A stretch of 64,000 nt of DNA from Ruegeria sediminis (GCF_005938215.1 NZ_VCPD01000004.1:1-64000); one strand, 5' to 3'. Shown: positions 36,432-46,679, numbered from the stretch's first letter. The notes: generated from the sequence alone by a model not told the origin. Translations and numbers: made by a program.

Positions 36432-38009
36432 CTAGCCCGCCGCCGCGATCAGTTCGCGCGTGTAATCCGTCTGCGCGTTCTCGAACAGGTCGCGGGCGCT
36501 TCCCATCTCGATCACGTCACCGTTGCGCATGACCAGCACCTGATGCGACATGGCGCGCACCACCTTCAGGTCATGCGAGATGAACAGGTAGGCCAGCCCG
36601 TACTTGCGCTGGAGATTGCGCAATAGCTCGACGATCTGCACCTGCACCGTCATGTCCAGCGCGCTGGTCGGCTCGTCCAGCACCAGCAGTTTCGGGCGCA
36701 GGACCATGGCGCGGGCAATGGCGATCCGCTGGCGCTGACCGCCCGAGAATTCGTGCGGATAGCGGTCCATCGCCGCCGGATCTAGGCCCACCTCGGTCAT
36801 CACCTCGGCCACCAGTTCCCGCGGGGCGCGGTGCGGGTCCACCTTGTGGATCGCCAGGCCCTCGGCGATGATCTGCTGGCAGGTCATCCGCGGGCTGAGC
36901 GATCCGAACGGATCCTGGAACACGATCTGCATGTCCTTGCGAAGCCGCCGCAATTCGCGCGTGGACCAGCGCCGCACGTTCTGCCCGCGGAAGGTGATGC
37001 CGCCTTCGGACGAGATCAGCCGCATCAACGCCAGTGCCAGCGTGGTCTTGCCCGATCCGCTTTCGCCGACGATGCCCAGCGTCTCGCCCGCGCGCACCGA
37101 GATCGTGGCGTCGTTCACCGCCTTGACGTGACCGACGGTCCGCTTGAGAAAACCGCGCTGGATCGGAAACCAGACCTTCAGATGATCGGTCCGCGCGATC
37201 TCTTCGGCGCCTTTCGCCACCGGATCGGGCGAGCCGGATGGTTCGGCCGCCAGCAGCTTCTTGGTGTAGGGATGCTGCGGGTTGCCGAAGATCTCGGCGG
37301 TGGCGCCGGTCTCGACGATCTCGCCATCCTTCATCACGCAGACCCGGTCTGCGATCCGGCGCACGATGCCCAGATCGTGGGTGATGAACAGCATCCCCAT
37401 GTTCTCGGACTTCTGCAGCTCGACCAGCAGTTCGAGGATCTGCGCCTGAATGGTCACGTCCAGCGCGGTCGTCGGCTCGTCCGCGATCAGGATGTCGGGC
37501 TTGTTCGCCAGCGCCATCGCGATCATCACCCGCTGCCGCTGCCCGCCGGACAGCTGGTGCGGGTAGCTGTCCAGCCGTTCTTCGGGATCGCGGAGCCCAA
37601 CCTTGTTCAGCAGCTCCAGAATGCGGGCCCGCGCCGCGTCGCCGGTCAGTCCCTGGTGCAGCGCCAGCGACTCGGCCATCTGCTTCTGGATCGTGTGCAG
37701 CGGGTTGAGCGAGGTCATCGGCTCCTGGAAGATGAAGCTGATGTCGTTGCCGCGCACATCCATCAGCCGCTGCTCGGTCGCGCCGATCATCTCCTGCCCG
37801 TCATAGACGACCGAGCCTTCGACGGTGGCGCTTTCGCCCAGCAGCGATACGGTGGACAACGCCGTGACCGACTTGCCCGACCCGGATTCGCCTACTAGCG
37901 CCACTGTCTCGCCCCGGTCCACGGAAAAGGACACGCCCCGGACCGCCTGCGTCACCTGCCCGTCCTGGCGGAACGACACCTTCAGGTTTTTCACGTCGAG
38001 CAGGCTCAT
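36432..38009 (-). CDS. yejF: Peptide ABC transporter, fused double ATPase (YejF type)
   Basis: A 525-aa protein with two ABC ATPase domains in one chain, each with Walker A (GESGSGKS and GESGSGKT), signature ([12 protein letters not shown] and [12 protein letters not shown]) and Walker B ([13 protein letters not shown] and [13 protein letters not shown]). The ATG at 38009 ([17 protein letters not shown]) overlaps the yejE stop by 4 bp; residues further upstream are not homologous. Fusion of the DppD- and DppF-like halves is the YejF hallmark. It powers import of peptides by the YejABEF system. Confidence 0.93.
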   Translation of the reverse strand: MSLLDVKNLKVSFRQDGQVTQAVRGVSFSVDRGETVALVGESGSGKSVTALSTVSLLGESATVEGSVVYDGQEMIGATEQRLMDVRGNDISFIFQEPMTSLNPLHTIQKQMAESLALHQGLTGDAARARILELLNKVGLRDPEERLDSYPHQLSGGQRQRVMIAMALANKPDILIADEPTTALDVTIQAQILELLVELQKSENMGMLFITHDLGIVRRIADRVCVMKDGEIVETGATAEIFGNPQHPYTKKLLAAEPSGSPDPVAKGAEEIARTDHLKVWFPIQRGFLKRTVGHVKAVNDATISVRAGETLGIVGESGSGKTTLALALMRLISSEGGITFRGQNVRRWSTRELRRLRKDMQIVFQDPFGSLSPRMTCQQIIAEGLAIHKVDPHRAPRELVAEVMTEVGLDPAAMDRYPHEFSGGQRQRIAIARAMVLRPKLLVLDEPTSALDMTVQVQIVELLRNLQRKYGLAYLFISHDLKVVRAMSHQVLVMRNGDVIEMGSARDLFENAQTDYTRELIAAAG

Positions 38010-39112
38010 GAGAAAGTCTTTCTCGGGTCGAACGCGTCGCGGACGCCTTCGAAGATGAAGACCAGCAGCGACAACATGATTGCGAAGGTGAAGAAGGCGG
38101 TGAACGCCAGCCACGGCGCCTGCAGGTTCTGCTTCGCCTGCAGGGTCAACTCGCCCAGCGACGGGGCCGAGGACGGCAGGCCGAAGCCGAGGAAGTCCAG
38201 CGAAGCCAGCCCGCCGATGGTTCCGGTGACGATGAAGGGCAGAAAGGTCAGCGTCGCCACCATCGCGTTGGGCAGCATGTGGCGGAACATGATGGTCATG
38301 TTGCCGACGCCCAGCGCCTTGGCCGCGCGCACGTATTCGAGGTTCCGCGCCCGCAGGAACTCTGCCCGGACCACTCCGACGAGGCCGGTCCATGAGAACA
38401 GGATCATCAGCGCCACCAAGAGCCAGAAACTTCGCCCCAGGATGGCGAACATGATGATGATGACGTAAAGCGACGGGGTCGCCGACCAGATCTCGATGAT
38501 CCGCTGAAACACCAGATCAAGCCAGCCGCCAAAGAACCCCTGGATGGCGCCTGCGAAAATGCCGATCAGGCTGGCGATGCCGGTGACGATCAGCGTGAAC
38601 AGGATCGACAGGCGGAAGCCGTAGATCACCCGCGCCAGCACGTCGCGCTTGGTGTCGTCGGTGCCCAGCAGGTTCTGGGCGTTGGGCGGCAGCGGCGCAG
38701 CGCCCGGACGATCGACGGTGGTGTTGAAGGAATAGGGGATCAGCGGCCAGAGCGCCCAGCCCTTTTCATATCCCTCCGCCTCGAAGGTGCCGGTGTCGAT
38801 CTGGTCGATGATACCTTCGGGATCGTCGAAGCACTCTTCCAGCCCGCCCGAGGCGATCAGGCATTGCACTTCGGGGTCTCGATAGATGGCCTCGGTCTGG
38901 AAATCGCCGCCGAAGGCCGTTTCGGGGTAGAAGTTGAAGATCGGGGTGAAATATTCGCCCCTGTAGTTGACGAGGATCGGTTTGTCGTTGGCGATGAACT
39001 CGGCAAAGAGCGAGGCGCCGAACAGCACCGAAAAGATGATCAGCGACCAGAAGGCGCGGCCGTTGCGGCGGAAGTTGCGCCAGCGGCGCTGGTTGAGCGG
39101 TGACAGCGCCAT
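38006..39112 (-). CDS. yejE: Peptide ABC transporter permease (YejE type)
   Basis: A 368-aa DppC-family permease. It begins MALSPLNQRRWRNFRRNGRA with the N-terminal OppC helix and carries a large periplasmic insertion after it (about residues 35-135), characteristic of YejE. The inner-membrane permease motif FLRARNLEYVRAAKALGVGN (EAA-type loop) contacts the ATPase. It follows yejB directly (stop and start adjacent) and overlaps yejF by 4 bp. Confidence 0.92.
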   Translation of the reverse strand: MALSPLNQRRWRNFRRNGRAFWSLIIFSVLFGASLFAEFIANDKPILVNYRGEYFTPIFNFYPETAFGGDFQTEAIYRDPEVQCLIASGGLEECFDDPEGIIDQIDTGTFEAEGYEKGWALWPLIPYSFNTTVDRPGAAPLPPNAQNLLGTDDTKRDVLARVIYGFRLSILFTLIVTGIASLIGIFAGAIQGFFGGWLDLVFQRIIEIWSATPSLYVIIIMFAILGRSFWLLVALMILFSWTGLVGVVRAEFLRARNLEYVRAAKALGVGNMTIMFRHMLPNAMVATLTFLPFIVTGTIGGLASLDFLGFGLPSSAPSLGELTLQAKQNLQAPWLAFTAFFTFAIMLSLLVFIFEGVRDAFDPRKTFS

Positions 39113-40198
39113 TTACCCCTCCCGGCTTTCGAAATCGATGCGCGGGTCGACCAGCACGTACATCAGGTCGCTGAGGATGCCGACGACCAGGCTCATCAGG
39201 CCGAAGATGAAGAGGGTGCCGAAAATCACCGGGTAATCGCGCGCCACGGCGGCCTCGAAGCCCAGCCGCCCCAGGCCGTCCAGCGAAAATATCGTCTCGA
39301 TGATGATCGAGCCCGAAAAGAACACGCCGATGAACACCGCCGGGAAGCCGGCGATCACGATCAGCATCGCGTTGCGGAACACATGGCCGTACAGCACCCT
39401 GCTTTCGCTCAGCCCCTTGGCGCGGGCCGTCATCACGTAGTGTTTCTTGATCTCGTCCAGGAACGAGTTCTTGGTCAGCAGCGTCAGCGTCGCGAAGGCG
39501 GAAATGGTCGAGGCGACGACCGGCAGGGTGATGTGCCAGAAATAGTCCAGCACCTTGCCCACCAGGCTGAGTTGATCCCAGTTGTCCGAAGTCAGGCCGC
39601 GCAACGGAAAGATCTGCCAGTAGGAGCCGCCCGCGAACAGCACCAGCAGCAGGATCGCGAACAGGAAGCCGGGGATCGCGTAGGCCACGATGATCGTGCC
39701 GCTGGTCCAGGTGTCGAAGGTCGAGCCGTCCTTGACCGCCTTGCGGATGCCCAGCGGAATCGAGACCAAATAGGCGATCAGGGTGGACCAGAGCCCGAGC
39801 GAGATCGACACCGGCATCTTTTCGAGCACCAGGTCGATCACGCTGATCGAGCGGAAATAGCTCTGCCCGAAATCCAGCGTCAGGTAGTTGCCCATCATGG
39901 TCAGGAACCGTTCCAGCGGCGGCTTGTCGAAACCGAACTCGCGCTCGAGCTCCTCGATGAACTCGGGCGGCAGGCCACGCGCGCCGACGTAGCGCTCGTT
40001 CGCGCCGCCGGTCTGGCGTTCGATGTCGCCACCGCCGCCGGCGATGCCCTCGAACACGTCACCGCCGCCTTCCATCTGGGCGATGATCTGCTCGACCGGA
40101 CCGCCGGGTACGAACTGCACCAGCGTGAAATTGATGATCATGATCCCCAAGAGCGTGGGGATCACCAGCAGCAGGCGTCGTAGAATATAGGCTCCCAT
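39113..40198 (-). CDS. yejB: Peptide ABC transporter permease (YejB type)
   Basis: A 361-aa DppB-family permease with six predicted helices. The start [20 protein letters not shown] is a typical first helix, and the cytosolic EAA-type loop reads [21 protein letters not shown] poorly conserved periplasmic insert lies near residues 45-75 ([20 protein letters not shown]). It forms the channel with YejE. The gene starts 9 bp after yejA. Confidence 0.92.
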   Translation of the reverse strand: MGAYILRRLLLVIPTLLGIMIINFTLVQFVPGGPVEQIIAQMEGGGDVFEGIAGGGGDIERQTGGANERYVGARGLPPEFIEELEREFGFDKPPLERFLTMMGNYLTLDFGQSYFRSISVIDLVLEKMPVSISLGLWSTLIAYLVSIPLGIRKAVKDGSTFDTWTSGTIIVAYAIPGFLFAILLLVLFAGGSYWQIFPLRGLTSDNWDQLSLVGKVLDYFWHITLPVVASTISAFATLTLLTKNSFLDEIKKHYVMTARAKGLSESRVLYGHVFRNAMLIVIAGFPAVFIGVFFSGSIIIETIFSLDGLGRLGFEAAVARDYPVIFGTLFIFGLMSLVVGILSDLMYVLVDPRIDFESREG

Positions 40199-40207
40199 GT
40201 GGGCGGC

Positions 40208-42115
40208 TTACCTCAACGCGCCCGAGGCTTTCAATGCCGCTTCCTTGTCGGCGTTGATCCACCACAGGTCCTCGACGCCCAGCGCATAGGGCGGCAGGTT
40301 CTCGGGGTATTCGTACATGTCCCAATAGGCGACCCAGTACTTGCCCAGATACCAGGTCGGAACCATGAACCGCTTGGCCCGCAGAACCCGGTCCAGCGCA
40401 CGCACGTTGGCCTGCAGTTCCTCGCCTTCCTTCGCCGCCACGATGTTGTCGATCAGCGGCTCGATGTCCGGACCGTGCACGCCCGCGGGGTTGAACACCG
40501 AATAGGACGCGGCTTCGGATCCGAACTGCTGGTAGAGACCGGTCGAAGGCTGCAGCGACATGTTGTAGCCGGCCACCATCATGTCGAAATCGCGGTCGCG
40601 GCGGCGCAGGGTGAATTGAGCGTCGTCCACGCGGTTGTAGATCGCGTCGATCCCCATGGCGCGCAGGTTGTCCACGAAGGGCTGGATGATCCGGTCCAGG
40701 GTCGGCTGGTCGGACAGGAACTCGATCCGCAGGACCTCGCCCTCGGCGTTGCGGCGGATGCCGTCGTCGCCGACGGTCCAGCCCGCCTCGTCCAGAAGCT
40801 TCATCGCCTTGCGCAGATTGCCCCTGTCGTTCTGGCGGCCGGCGCCGGATTCGTGGGCCCTGACCGGCTCTTCGGTCAGCACCGCCGGGTCCAGCGCCTC
40901 GCCGAGGCCTTGCAGCACCTCAAGCTCGCGCCCTTCGGGCAGGCCGGTCGCTTCGAGGGGGGTGCCTTCCCAGAAGGAATGGCGCTGCTGGAACAGGCCG
41001 TATTGCAGGCTTTCGTTGGTCCATTCGAAGTTGAAGGCCAGTTGCACTGCCTGCCGCACGCGGATGTCCTGGAACTGCGGGCGGTCGAGGTTCATCACGA
41101 AGCCGCTGGCGGGCGGCACGTCGCCGTCGATCAGTTCGGCCTTGACGATATGGCCCTTGGCGATCGCCGGGAAATCATAGGCCGTGGCCCAGCTTTTCGA
41201 GTTGTTCTCCTGCCGCAGGGTGAAAGTTCCGGCCTTGAACCCCTCCATCGCGGCGATCGAGTCGCTGAAATACTCGATGCGGATGGTGTCGTAGTTGTTG
41301 CGGCCCGCGTTGACGTTCACATGGTCGCCCCAATAGTCCGGGTTGCGCTTGTAGACGATCCGCCGGTTGATGTCGTAGCTGTCCAGAACGTAAGGCCCCG
41401 ATCCGATGCCGGGGTCCAGCCGCGGCTTGTCGATGCGCCGGTTCTCGGGGTCCGCCTCGAACCATTTCTTCGAGAATACCGGGGTTCCGCCCACCTGCGT
41501 GATCAGGGCCCGCCGCGGGATGTCGGGCGCGAAATGGAACTTGACCCGGTGGGTATCCAGCACCTCGGCCTTGGGAATGCGTTTGCGCACCGCCTCGGCA
41601 TAGGATTTCAGGCCCTGATCCAGCAGGATCTCGTGCGAGAATACGACGTCCTCGGCGGTCAACGGCGTGCCGTCGGAAAACCGCGCCTCGGGGCGCAGGT
41701 TGAAGATCACCCAATCCTGGCTTTCGGGATATTCCAGGCTTTCGGCCAGAAGGCCGTAATAGGATGCCGGCTCGTCATAGGACGGGTAGAGCAGGCTTTC
41801 GTAATGGTCCGACGACCGCGCCCCCGCCCGGCCCTGCCGCGTGAAGGGGTTGAAACTGTCGAACGTCCCCTGCGCCGCATAGGATAGTTCGCCGCCGCGC
41901 GGGGCGTCCGGGTTCACATAGTCGAAATGCGCGAAACCCTCGGGATATTTCAATTCGCCGAATTCCGAAAAACCATGGCTCTTGATGATCTTCTCTTCGG
42001 CGCGAAGCTGCGTTGCGGCCAGCGCCAGAACCAAGATTGCGCCCCAGAACAAGGTCGCCGCCCATGGCCTCGGATCCAGTGCGCGGGCGCGGGTTCGGGC
42101 GCGGGGCGGTCTCAT
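40208..42115 (-). CDS. yejA: Peptide ABC transporter solute-binding protein (YejA type)
   Basis: A 635-aa periplasmic binding protein of the SBP_bac_5 (DppA/OppA) family. The ATG at 42115 follows GGAGGAAGAG; a basic stretch and hydrophobic helix (ATLFWGAILVLALAATQLRA) make a signal peptide with probable cleavage near residue 39. The domain contains PDAPRGGELSYAAQGTFDSF and GTPLTAEDVVFSHEILLDQG. YejABEF systems import oligopeptides, including microcin C in enterics; the natural substrate here is unknown. It is the first gene of the yej operon. Confidence 0.92.
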   Translation of the reverse strand: MRPPRARTRARALDPRPWAATLFWGAILVLALAATQLRAEEKIIKSHGFSEFGELKYPEGFAHFDYVNPDAPRGGELSYAAQGTFDSFNPFTRQGRAGARSSDHYESLLYPSYDEPASYYGLLAESLEYPESQDWVIFNLRPEARFSDGTPLTAEDVVFSHEILLDQGLKSYAEAVRKRIPKAEVLDTHRVKFHFAPDIPRRALITQVGGTPVFSKKWFEADPENRRIDKPRLDPGIGSGPYVLDSYDINRRIVYKRNPDYWGDHVNVNAGRNNYDTIRIEYFSDSIAAMEGFKAGTFTLRQENNSKSWATAYDFPAIAKGHIVKAELIDGDVPPASGFVMNLDRPQFQDIRVRQAVQLAFNFEWTNESLQYGLFQQRHSFWEGTPLEATGLPEGRELEVLQGLGEALDPAVLTEEPVRAHESGAGRQNDRGNLRKAMKLLDEAGWTVGDDGIRRNAEGEVLRIEFLSDQPTLDRIIQPFVDNLRAMGIDAIYNRVDDAQFTLRRRDRDFDMMVAGYNMSLQPSTGLYQQFGSEAASYSVFNPAGVHGPDIEPLIDNIVAAKEGEELQANVRALDRVLRAKRFMVPTWYLGKYWVAYWDMYEYPENLPPYALGVEDLWWINADKEAALKASGALR

Positions 42116-42289
42116 ATGCTCTTCCTCCGGGTCGGTATCGTTATTGATCTTGCTGCCGCTAGCTAAAGGTCCAGCCGCAGCAAGTGCAAGTTTAGATTAT
42201 GTGAACGCGCCGTGAACGGGTCCCTGCAAACGATCTGGGCAGCGCAATATGCTATATTGTTCCGGGACTTTCAAAGTCGAGGCCTGTGC

Positions 42290-43450
42290 ATGAAAAGCGA
42301 TGTTTCCGAGGCCCGGATCACTCCGGCGGGTTTCCTGCGCGAGGAGTCCGCGTTGCTGATCGGCCTGGCAACCGTTGCCGCATTTCAGTTCGGCGGCGAC
42401 GCCTGGCTGGTCGATCTTGCCGATCCGATCGTCGGTGCGCTTTTGTTCCTCTGGCTGTTCGGGGCCGTTCTCTGGGCCTCTTTCGGCGTCGTGCGCCATG
42501 CCGACACCCTGGCCGAACTTCTCGGGGAACCGTACGGAACTCTCATCCTGACGGTCTCGGTGATCGGCATCGAAGTGTCGCTGATCGTGGCGGTGATGCT
42601 TTCGGGAGATTCCGCGCCGACCCTGGCCCGCGACACGATGTTCGCGGTGCTCATGATCGTGCTGAACGGGCTCGTCGGCGCGGCGCTGCTGTTCGGCGGC
42701 TTGCGGCATTCGACGCAGGACTACAACCTTGAAGGCGCGCGGGCGTTCCTGGCCGTCCTGTTTCCTCTGGCCACGCTCGCACTCGTCCTGCCGCGCTTCA
42801 CGGTATCGACGCCCGATCCAACCTATGCACCTCTGCAGGCCGCCTTTTTTGCCATTTCCACCACCCTGATGTACCTGGTCTTCCTTGGCATTCAGACGAT
42901 CCGGCATCGGGCGTTCTTCGAGCAGCCGGCGCGTCCGGACGACAACCCGGGCCGCGTCGCGGAGCACTCGGTCGACCACGGCTCCCACCGGCCGATCCGA
43001 TCGGGCCCGTATCACGCGATCCTGCTGATCCTGACCCTGCTGCCGATCATCCTGCTGTCCAAACGCGTGGCGAAACTGGTCAATTTCGGCATTGTCGGCA
43101 TCGGCGCTCCGGCGGCGCTCGGCGGTGTGCTGATCGCGCTCTTGATCCTGACGCCCGAAAGCATGGCCGCCGTAAAAGCCGCCCGAGCGAATAGGCTGCA
43201 AAGGTCGGTGAACCTTCTGCTCGGCTCCGCTCTGGCTTCCATAGGCATGACCGTGCCGGCGGTTCTGGCCATCGGTCTGATCATCGACGAACCGGTTCCG
43301 CTGGGGCTGGACGATGCGTCGATCGTGATGTTGTTCCTGACGCTGTTCACCAGCGCGATGACCTTTGGCGGCACCCGGACCAGCGTGCTGCAGGGCGCGG
43401 TCCACCTGGTGCTGTTCCTGGTCTACGTCATACTGATCTTCAATCCCTGA
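42290..43450 (+). CDS. chaA: Calcium/cation-proton antiporter, ChaA type
   Basis: A 386-aa CaCA-superfamily exchanger with about eleven helices. The ATG at 42290 (MKSDVSEARITPAGFLREES) is preferred because the upstream in-frame residues are not conserved. The two alpha-repeats carry the ion-binding acidic motifs GEPYGTLILTVSVIGIEVSL and NLLLGSALASIGMTVPAVLA. It exports Ca2+, Na+ or K+ in exchange for H+; the precise ion cannot be told. It diverges from yejA across a 174-bp gap in which I see no confident promoter. Confidence 0.85.
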   Translation: MKSDVSEARITPAGFLREESALLIGLATVAAFQFGGDAWLVDLADPIVGALLFLWLFGAVLWASFGVVRHADTLAELLGEPYGTLILTVSVIGIEVSLIVAVMLSGDSAPTLARDTMFAVLMIVLNGLVGAALLFGGLRHSTQDYNLEGARAFLAVLFPLATLALVLPRFTVSTPDPTYAPLQAAFFAISTTLMYLVFLGIQTIRHRAFFEQPARPDDNPGRVAEHSVDHGSHRPIRSGPYHAILLILTLLPIILLSKRVAKLVNFGIVGIGAPAALGGVLIALLILTPESMAAVKAARANRLQRSVNLLLGSALASIGMTVPAVLAIGLIIDEPVPLGLDDASIVMLFLTLFTSAMTFGGTRTSVLQGAVHLVLFLVYVILIFNP

Positions 43451-43478
43451 GCGCCGCGTTCCTCGCGCCCGGAATCAG

Positions 43479-43507
43479 GAAAGCCGCTGCATGGCGCAGC
43501 GGCTTTC
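43479..43507. terminator. Bidirectional terminator between chaA and the cytochrome c gene
   Basis: A perfect 12-bp stem GAAAGCCGCTGC/GCAGCGGCTTTC (43479-43490 with 43496-43507) with a 5-nt loop between converging genes. T-runs are short on both sides. Confidence 0.7.
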
Positions 43508-43531
43508 GCAAGGTTTCGGCTCTGGACAGGC

Positions 43532-44038
43532 TCAGTTGTCGAGGCTGTCCAGATAGGCGATCAGGTTGACCCGGTCGGAGGCCTTCTTGAGGCCGGCAAA
43601 GCTCATCGAAGTGCCAGGCACGTCCGCGCTCGGCTTTTCGAGGAAGGCGTCCAGCGCCTCGGGCGTCCAATCGCCGCCCTTTTCCTGCATCGCGGCCGAG
43701 TAGCCGAAACCGGACGCCGAAGCGATCGGACGGCCAACCACGCCGTACAGATACGGGCCGGTGCCGTTCGCGCCGTCTTCCAGCTTGTGGCAGGCGGCGC
43801 ATTTCTTGAAGACGTTGGCGCCCTTGTCGACGTCGGCCTGCGCCATCATCTCTTCAAAGCTCACCTCGGGCTCGTCCGAAGCTTCGCGGTCCGATTCTTC
43901 AACCTCGACGATGTACGAGGCTTCGCCATGCGCGCCCACATGGAAAAGTACGTCGGCCGCCCACTTGGCCAGAAGGAATGCCAGGAAGGCGCCAAACAGG
44001 CCGGCAGCGGCCTTGGTAACTGTCATCGTGTCGAACAT
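43532..44038 (-). CDS. Membrane-anchored cytochrome c (CycY/c552 type)
   Basis: A 168-aa cytochrome c tethered by an uncleaved N-terminal helix (KAAAGLFGAFLAFLLAKWAA), then an acidic linker rich in Glu/Asp (about 46-68) and a class I cytochrome domain with CAACH at 80-84 and axial Met in GTSMSFAGL. It resembles CycY of rhodobacters, which carries electrons from the bc1 complex to terminal oxidases such as cbb3. I choose the ATG at 44038 (MFDTMTVTKA) by similarity to CycY; an ATG 15 nt upstream is also possible. Confidence 0.88.
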   Translation of the reverse strand: MFDTMTVTKAAAGLFGAFLAFLLAKWAADVLFHVGAHGEASYIVEVEESDREASDEPEVSFEEMMAQADVDKGANVFKKCAACHKLEDGANGTGPYLYGVVGRPIASASGFGYSAAMQEKGGDWTPEALDAFLEKPSADVPGTSMSFAGLKKASDRVNLIAYLDSLDN

Positions 44039-44158
44039 TGATCGCGAGTCCATTTCAGCTGTCTGCGCGGGTGTCTAAGGCTTCCCCTTGCAAGAGGCAA
44101 GGTATAGACACCGCGACGAAACGCCCAAATCGAGAACTTGTTGCACGGATACGACCCC

Positions 44159-44992
44159 ATGACAAACCGCATCGCCTTTCAGGGAGAGCCCGGCGCCTAC
44201 AGTCACGAAGCCTGCCGCAACGCAAGGCCGGACATGGAGGCCCTGCCCTGCCGCACTTTCGAGGACGTGATCGAGGCGGTGCGTTCGCACGAAGCCGACC
44301 TGGCGATGCTGCCGGTCGAGAACTCCACCTATGGCCGGGTGGCGGACATCCACCGGTTGCTGCCGCACAGCGGGCTGCACATCGTCGAAGAAGCGTTCGT
44401 GCGCGTTCACATCAACCTTCTGGCGGTGCCCGGCGCCAGGCTGGAGGACATCTCCGAGGCGCATTCGCACCTGGTTCTTCTGCCCCAGTGCGAAGGCTTC
44501 CTGCGCAAGCACGGCATTCGCGGGCGGGTCAGCCCGGACAACGCCCGCGCCGCGCGCGAGGTTTCCGAGCGCGGAGAAAAGAGCCACGCCGCCCTGGCCA
44601 GCGAGCTTGCGGGCGAGATCTACGGGTTGAACGTGCTGGCGCGGCACATCGAAGACAGGGGGGACAACACCACCCGTTTTCTGGTCATGTCCCGCGAATT
44701 CGACGAATCACGCCGGGGCGAACACGGCATGATCACCAGTTTCGTCTTCCAGGTCCGAAACATTCCGGCCGCGCTCTACAAGGCGATGGGCGGTTTCGCG
44801 ACCAATGGCGTCAACATGACCAAGCTCGAAAGCTACATGCTCGACGGGTCGTTCACCGCGACCCAGTTCTATGCCGACATCGTCGGCCATCCCGAGGACG
44901 AGAACGTGCAGTTGGCGATGGACGAGCTGGAGCATTTCACGACCAACGTGGAGATCCTCGGCGTCTACCCGGCGGCCCGCCCGCGCGGCTGA
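44159..44992 (+). CDS. pheA: Prephenate dehydratase
   Basis: A stand-alone prephenate dehydratase (277 aa) of phenylalanine synthesis, converting prephenate to phenylpyruvate. The catalytic domain starts MTNRIAFQGEPGAYSHEACR and contains VENSTYGRV and the essential Thr in DNTTRFLVM. A regulatory ACT domain follows; its usual phenylalanine-binding ESRP motif reads ESYM here, as I recall for alphaproteobacterial enzymes, so feedback properties may differ. No chorismate mutase domain is fused. It diverges from the cytochrome gene and converges with the SRPBCC gene. Confidence 0.94.
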   Translation: MTNRIAFQGEPGAYSHEACRNARPDMEALPCRTFEDVIEAVRSHEADLAMLPVENSTYGRVADIHRLLPHSGLHIVEEAFVRVHINLLAVPGARLEDISEAHSHLVLLPQCEGFLRKHGIRGRVSPDNARAAREVSERGEKSHAALASELAGEIYGLNVLARHIEDRGDNTTRFLVMSREFDESRRGEHGMITSFVFQVRNIPAALYKAMGGFATNGVNMTKLESYMLDGSFTATQFYADIVGHPEDENVQLAMDELEHFTTNVEILGVYPAARPRG

Positions 44993-44996
44993 CGCT

Positions 44997-45464
44997 TCAG
45001 ACCAGGCCGGCATAGCGCGCTTCGAGCGTGCCGGAGAACTTCTCGAGCTTGTTGTGGAACTGGCGACGCAACCGCGCCTTGCCAAGCTTCAGCGACTGCA
45101 GCAGCAGCCGCGCCGGCAAGGTTCTTGCCGAAAGGGACATCTCGACGATCAGCCGCGTCCGCCGCGGCGACAGCGCCAGAAGCTCGACGATCGTCTCGCC
45201 GTTCACGCCCTTGCCGGTCGCTTCGAACCGCATCATGTGCGGCGGCTCGAACTGCCGCAGAACGACCTGAACCGGGCGCGGCTTGCCGCGCACGACAAAG
45301 ACCGTGTCCCAGATCAACCCTTCGCTCACCGGCGCGACCGGGCCGGTCCGGCGCACCTCGACCCCGCGCCGGATCGCAAAGCGCTCGAACCGGTCGTATT
45401 CCGACAACATGCCGAACACCGCGTCGATCGGCACTTCGATGTCCTGTTTTCCCGATAGCTGCAT
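44997..45464 (-). CDS. SRPBCC (START-like) domain protein
   Basis: A 155-aa soluble protein with a START/Bet v1-like hydrophobic-cavity fold, recognised from the opening KQDIEVPIDAVFGMLSEYDR and the IVELLALSPRRTRLIVEMSL beta segment, as in polyketide-cyclase/SRPBCC proteins. A strongly basic C-terminal helix follows (KLGKARLRRQFHNKLEK). No ligand can be inferred. The ATG at 45464 follows GGGGGAAGA. It is 39 bp downstream of nudC on the same strand and may be co-transcribed. Confidence 0.75.
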   Translation of the reverse strand: MQLSGKQDIEVPIDAVFGMLSEYDRFERFAIRRGVEVRRTGPVAPVSEGLIWDTVFVVRGKPRPVQVVLRQFEPPHMMRFEATGKGVNGETIVELLALSPRRTRLIVEMSLSARTLPARLLLQSLKLGKARLRRQFHNKLEKFSGTLEARYAGLV

Positions 45465-45503
45465 TCTTCCCCCGGGGGTTTGCGCCGTTGCCTCAGTTTC
45501 GTG

Positions 45504-46487
45504 TCAGTCCAGCGTATCCGCAAGCCAGTTGCGCAGCAGGAAATGCGCGATCGCTCCCTTGCGGGCCGGCATGAGCGTCGGGTGCTCGCCGGCAAAGGCC
45601 TGCATCATCTCGCTTTTTCCGACCCAGATCGCATCCTCGATCTCGGTCGGATCGATCCTGATGTCCTGCGACAACGCCTCGCCTTCGCAACCGAACATCA
45701 GCGATGCCGGGAAGGGCCAGGGCTGACTGGACAGATAGCGGACCCGCCCCACCGGCACGCCGGCCTCTTCCATCACCTCGCGGCGCACCGCGGCCTCGAG
45801 CGTTTCGCCCGGTTCGACGAAACCGGCCAGCAGCGAGTACATCCCGTCGGGCCAGCCGGGCGACCGTCCCATCAGCACCTGGTCGCCGTGGGTGATCAGC
45901 ATGATGACGACGGGATCGGTGCGCGGGAAGTGATGACCGCCGCAGACCGGACAACTGCGCTGCCAGCCGGCTTGGGAGATCACGCTCCGTTCGCCGCATC
46001 GGGCGCAGAACTTGTGCGTTTCGTGCCAGCCGATGATCGCCTTGGCCGTGGCCGCAAGCTCGGCGTCGCGGGCGCCGAGACGCGTCATGACGCGTCGAAG
46101 TTCGGCAAAGACATGGCCTTCGGGCAGGTCGGGATGCTGTTGTTCGGTCCGGTCCACGAAGGCGCCGACGCCAGACAGATCGAGCCCTTCGGCATCCCAG
46201 GACGAAACATCGAAGGCAAAGCGCGGCGCGTTTTCGGCATCGACGCCCAGAAAGATCGGCTCAAGTATCACGCCGCCCGGGCCGTTCCGCACCAGGGAAT
46301 GATCCATCCGCACCAAGGACAACCGGTCGAGCCTGTCGCCCTGCACCAGGATCTTGCCGCGCCACAAGAGCACGCAGGCGGCGTTCGGGTGCGCCGTGGC
46401 CTCGGCCAACAGCGCGGCATCGCCGCGGACATGCGCCGCACGATCCATCCCGGATCCGCCGAAAGTGACCTGTTCCGCGCGTTTCAT
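45504..46487 (-). CDS. nudC: NAD(H)/RNA-cap diphosphatase NudC
   Basis: A 327-aa Nudix hydrolase that cleaves NADH and removes NAD caps from RNA. The ATG at 46487 (MKRAEQVTFGGSGMDRA) is chosen because upstream residues would run through the SRP RNA. A zinc ribbon has C161, C164, C179 and C182, the Nudix box spans 222-244 (GFVEPGETLEAAVRREVMEE), and the NADH-specific SQPWPFP motif lies at 254-260. The SRPBCC gene follows. The short gap upstream contains ffs on the opposite strand. Confidence 0.95.
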   Translation of the reverse strand: MKRAEQVTFGGSGMDRAAHVRGDAALLAEATAHPNAACVLLWRGKILVQGDRLDRLSLVRMDHSLVRNGPGGVILEPIFLGVDAENAPRFAFDVSSWDAEGLDLSGVGAFVDRTEQQHPDLPEGHVFAELRRVMTRLGARDAELAATAKAIIGWHETHKFCARCGERSVISQAGWQRSCPVCGGHHFPRTDPVVIMLITHGDQVLMGRSPGWPDGMYSLLAGFVEPGETLEAAVRREVMEEAGVPVGRVRYLSSQPWPFPASLMFGCEGEALSQDIRIDPTEIEDAIWVGKSEMMQAFAGEHPTLMPARKGAIAHFLLRNWLADTLD

Positions 46488-46644
46488 GCCTGTCCCTTGT
46501 CCCGCCCGGTCACAGGGCTGCCACGGCTGGCGGCGCTGCGCAATGCCCAAGTGACGCGGTGCCCCGAAACCCTTTACGGGCGCGCGATGCCGCCGGGCGC
46601 GGACAAGGGCGGAGTCCTGCGGGTCCGGCTGACGCTCAGACGGG

Positions 46645-46673
46645 TTGTCATTCGCTCGGACGTTGCTTATATC
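46645..46673 (+). promoter_or_regulatory. Promoter of the SRP RNA gene
   Basis: TTGTCA (46645-46650), exactly 17 bp, TATATC (46668-46673). Initiation about 7 nt downstream falls at the 5' end expected for the SRP RNA. Confidence 0.78.
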
Positions 46674-46679
46674 GGCGGT

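Noticed and set aside
42250..42262. TATATT upstream of chaA as a possible -10
   Set aside because: No acceptable -35 at 16-18 bp, so not reported as a promoter.
44091..44107. CCTTGC/GCAAGG inverted repeat before pheA
   Set aside because: The arms are only 6 bp and it does not fit an FNR box or a terminator; likely chance.
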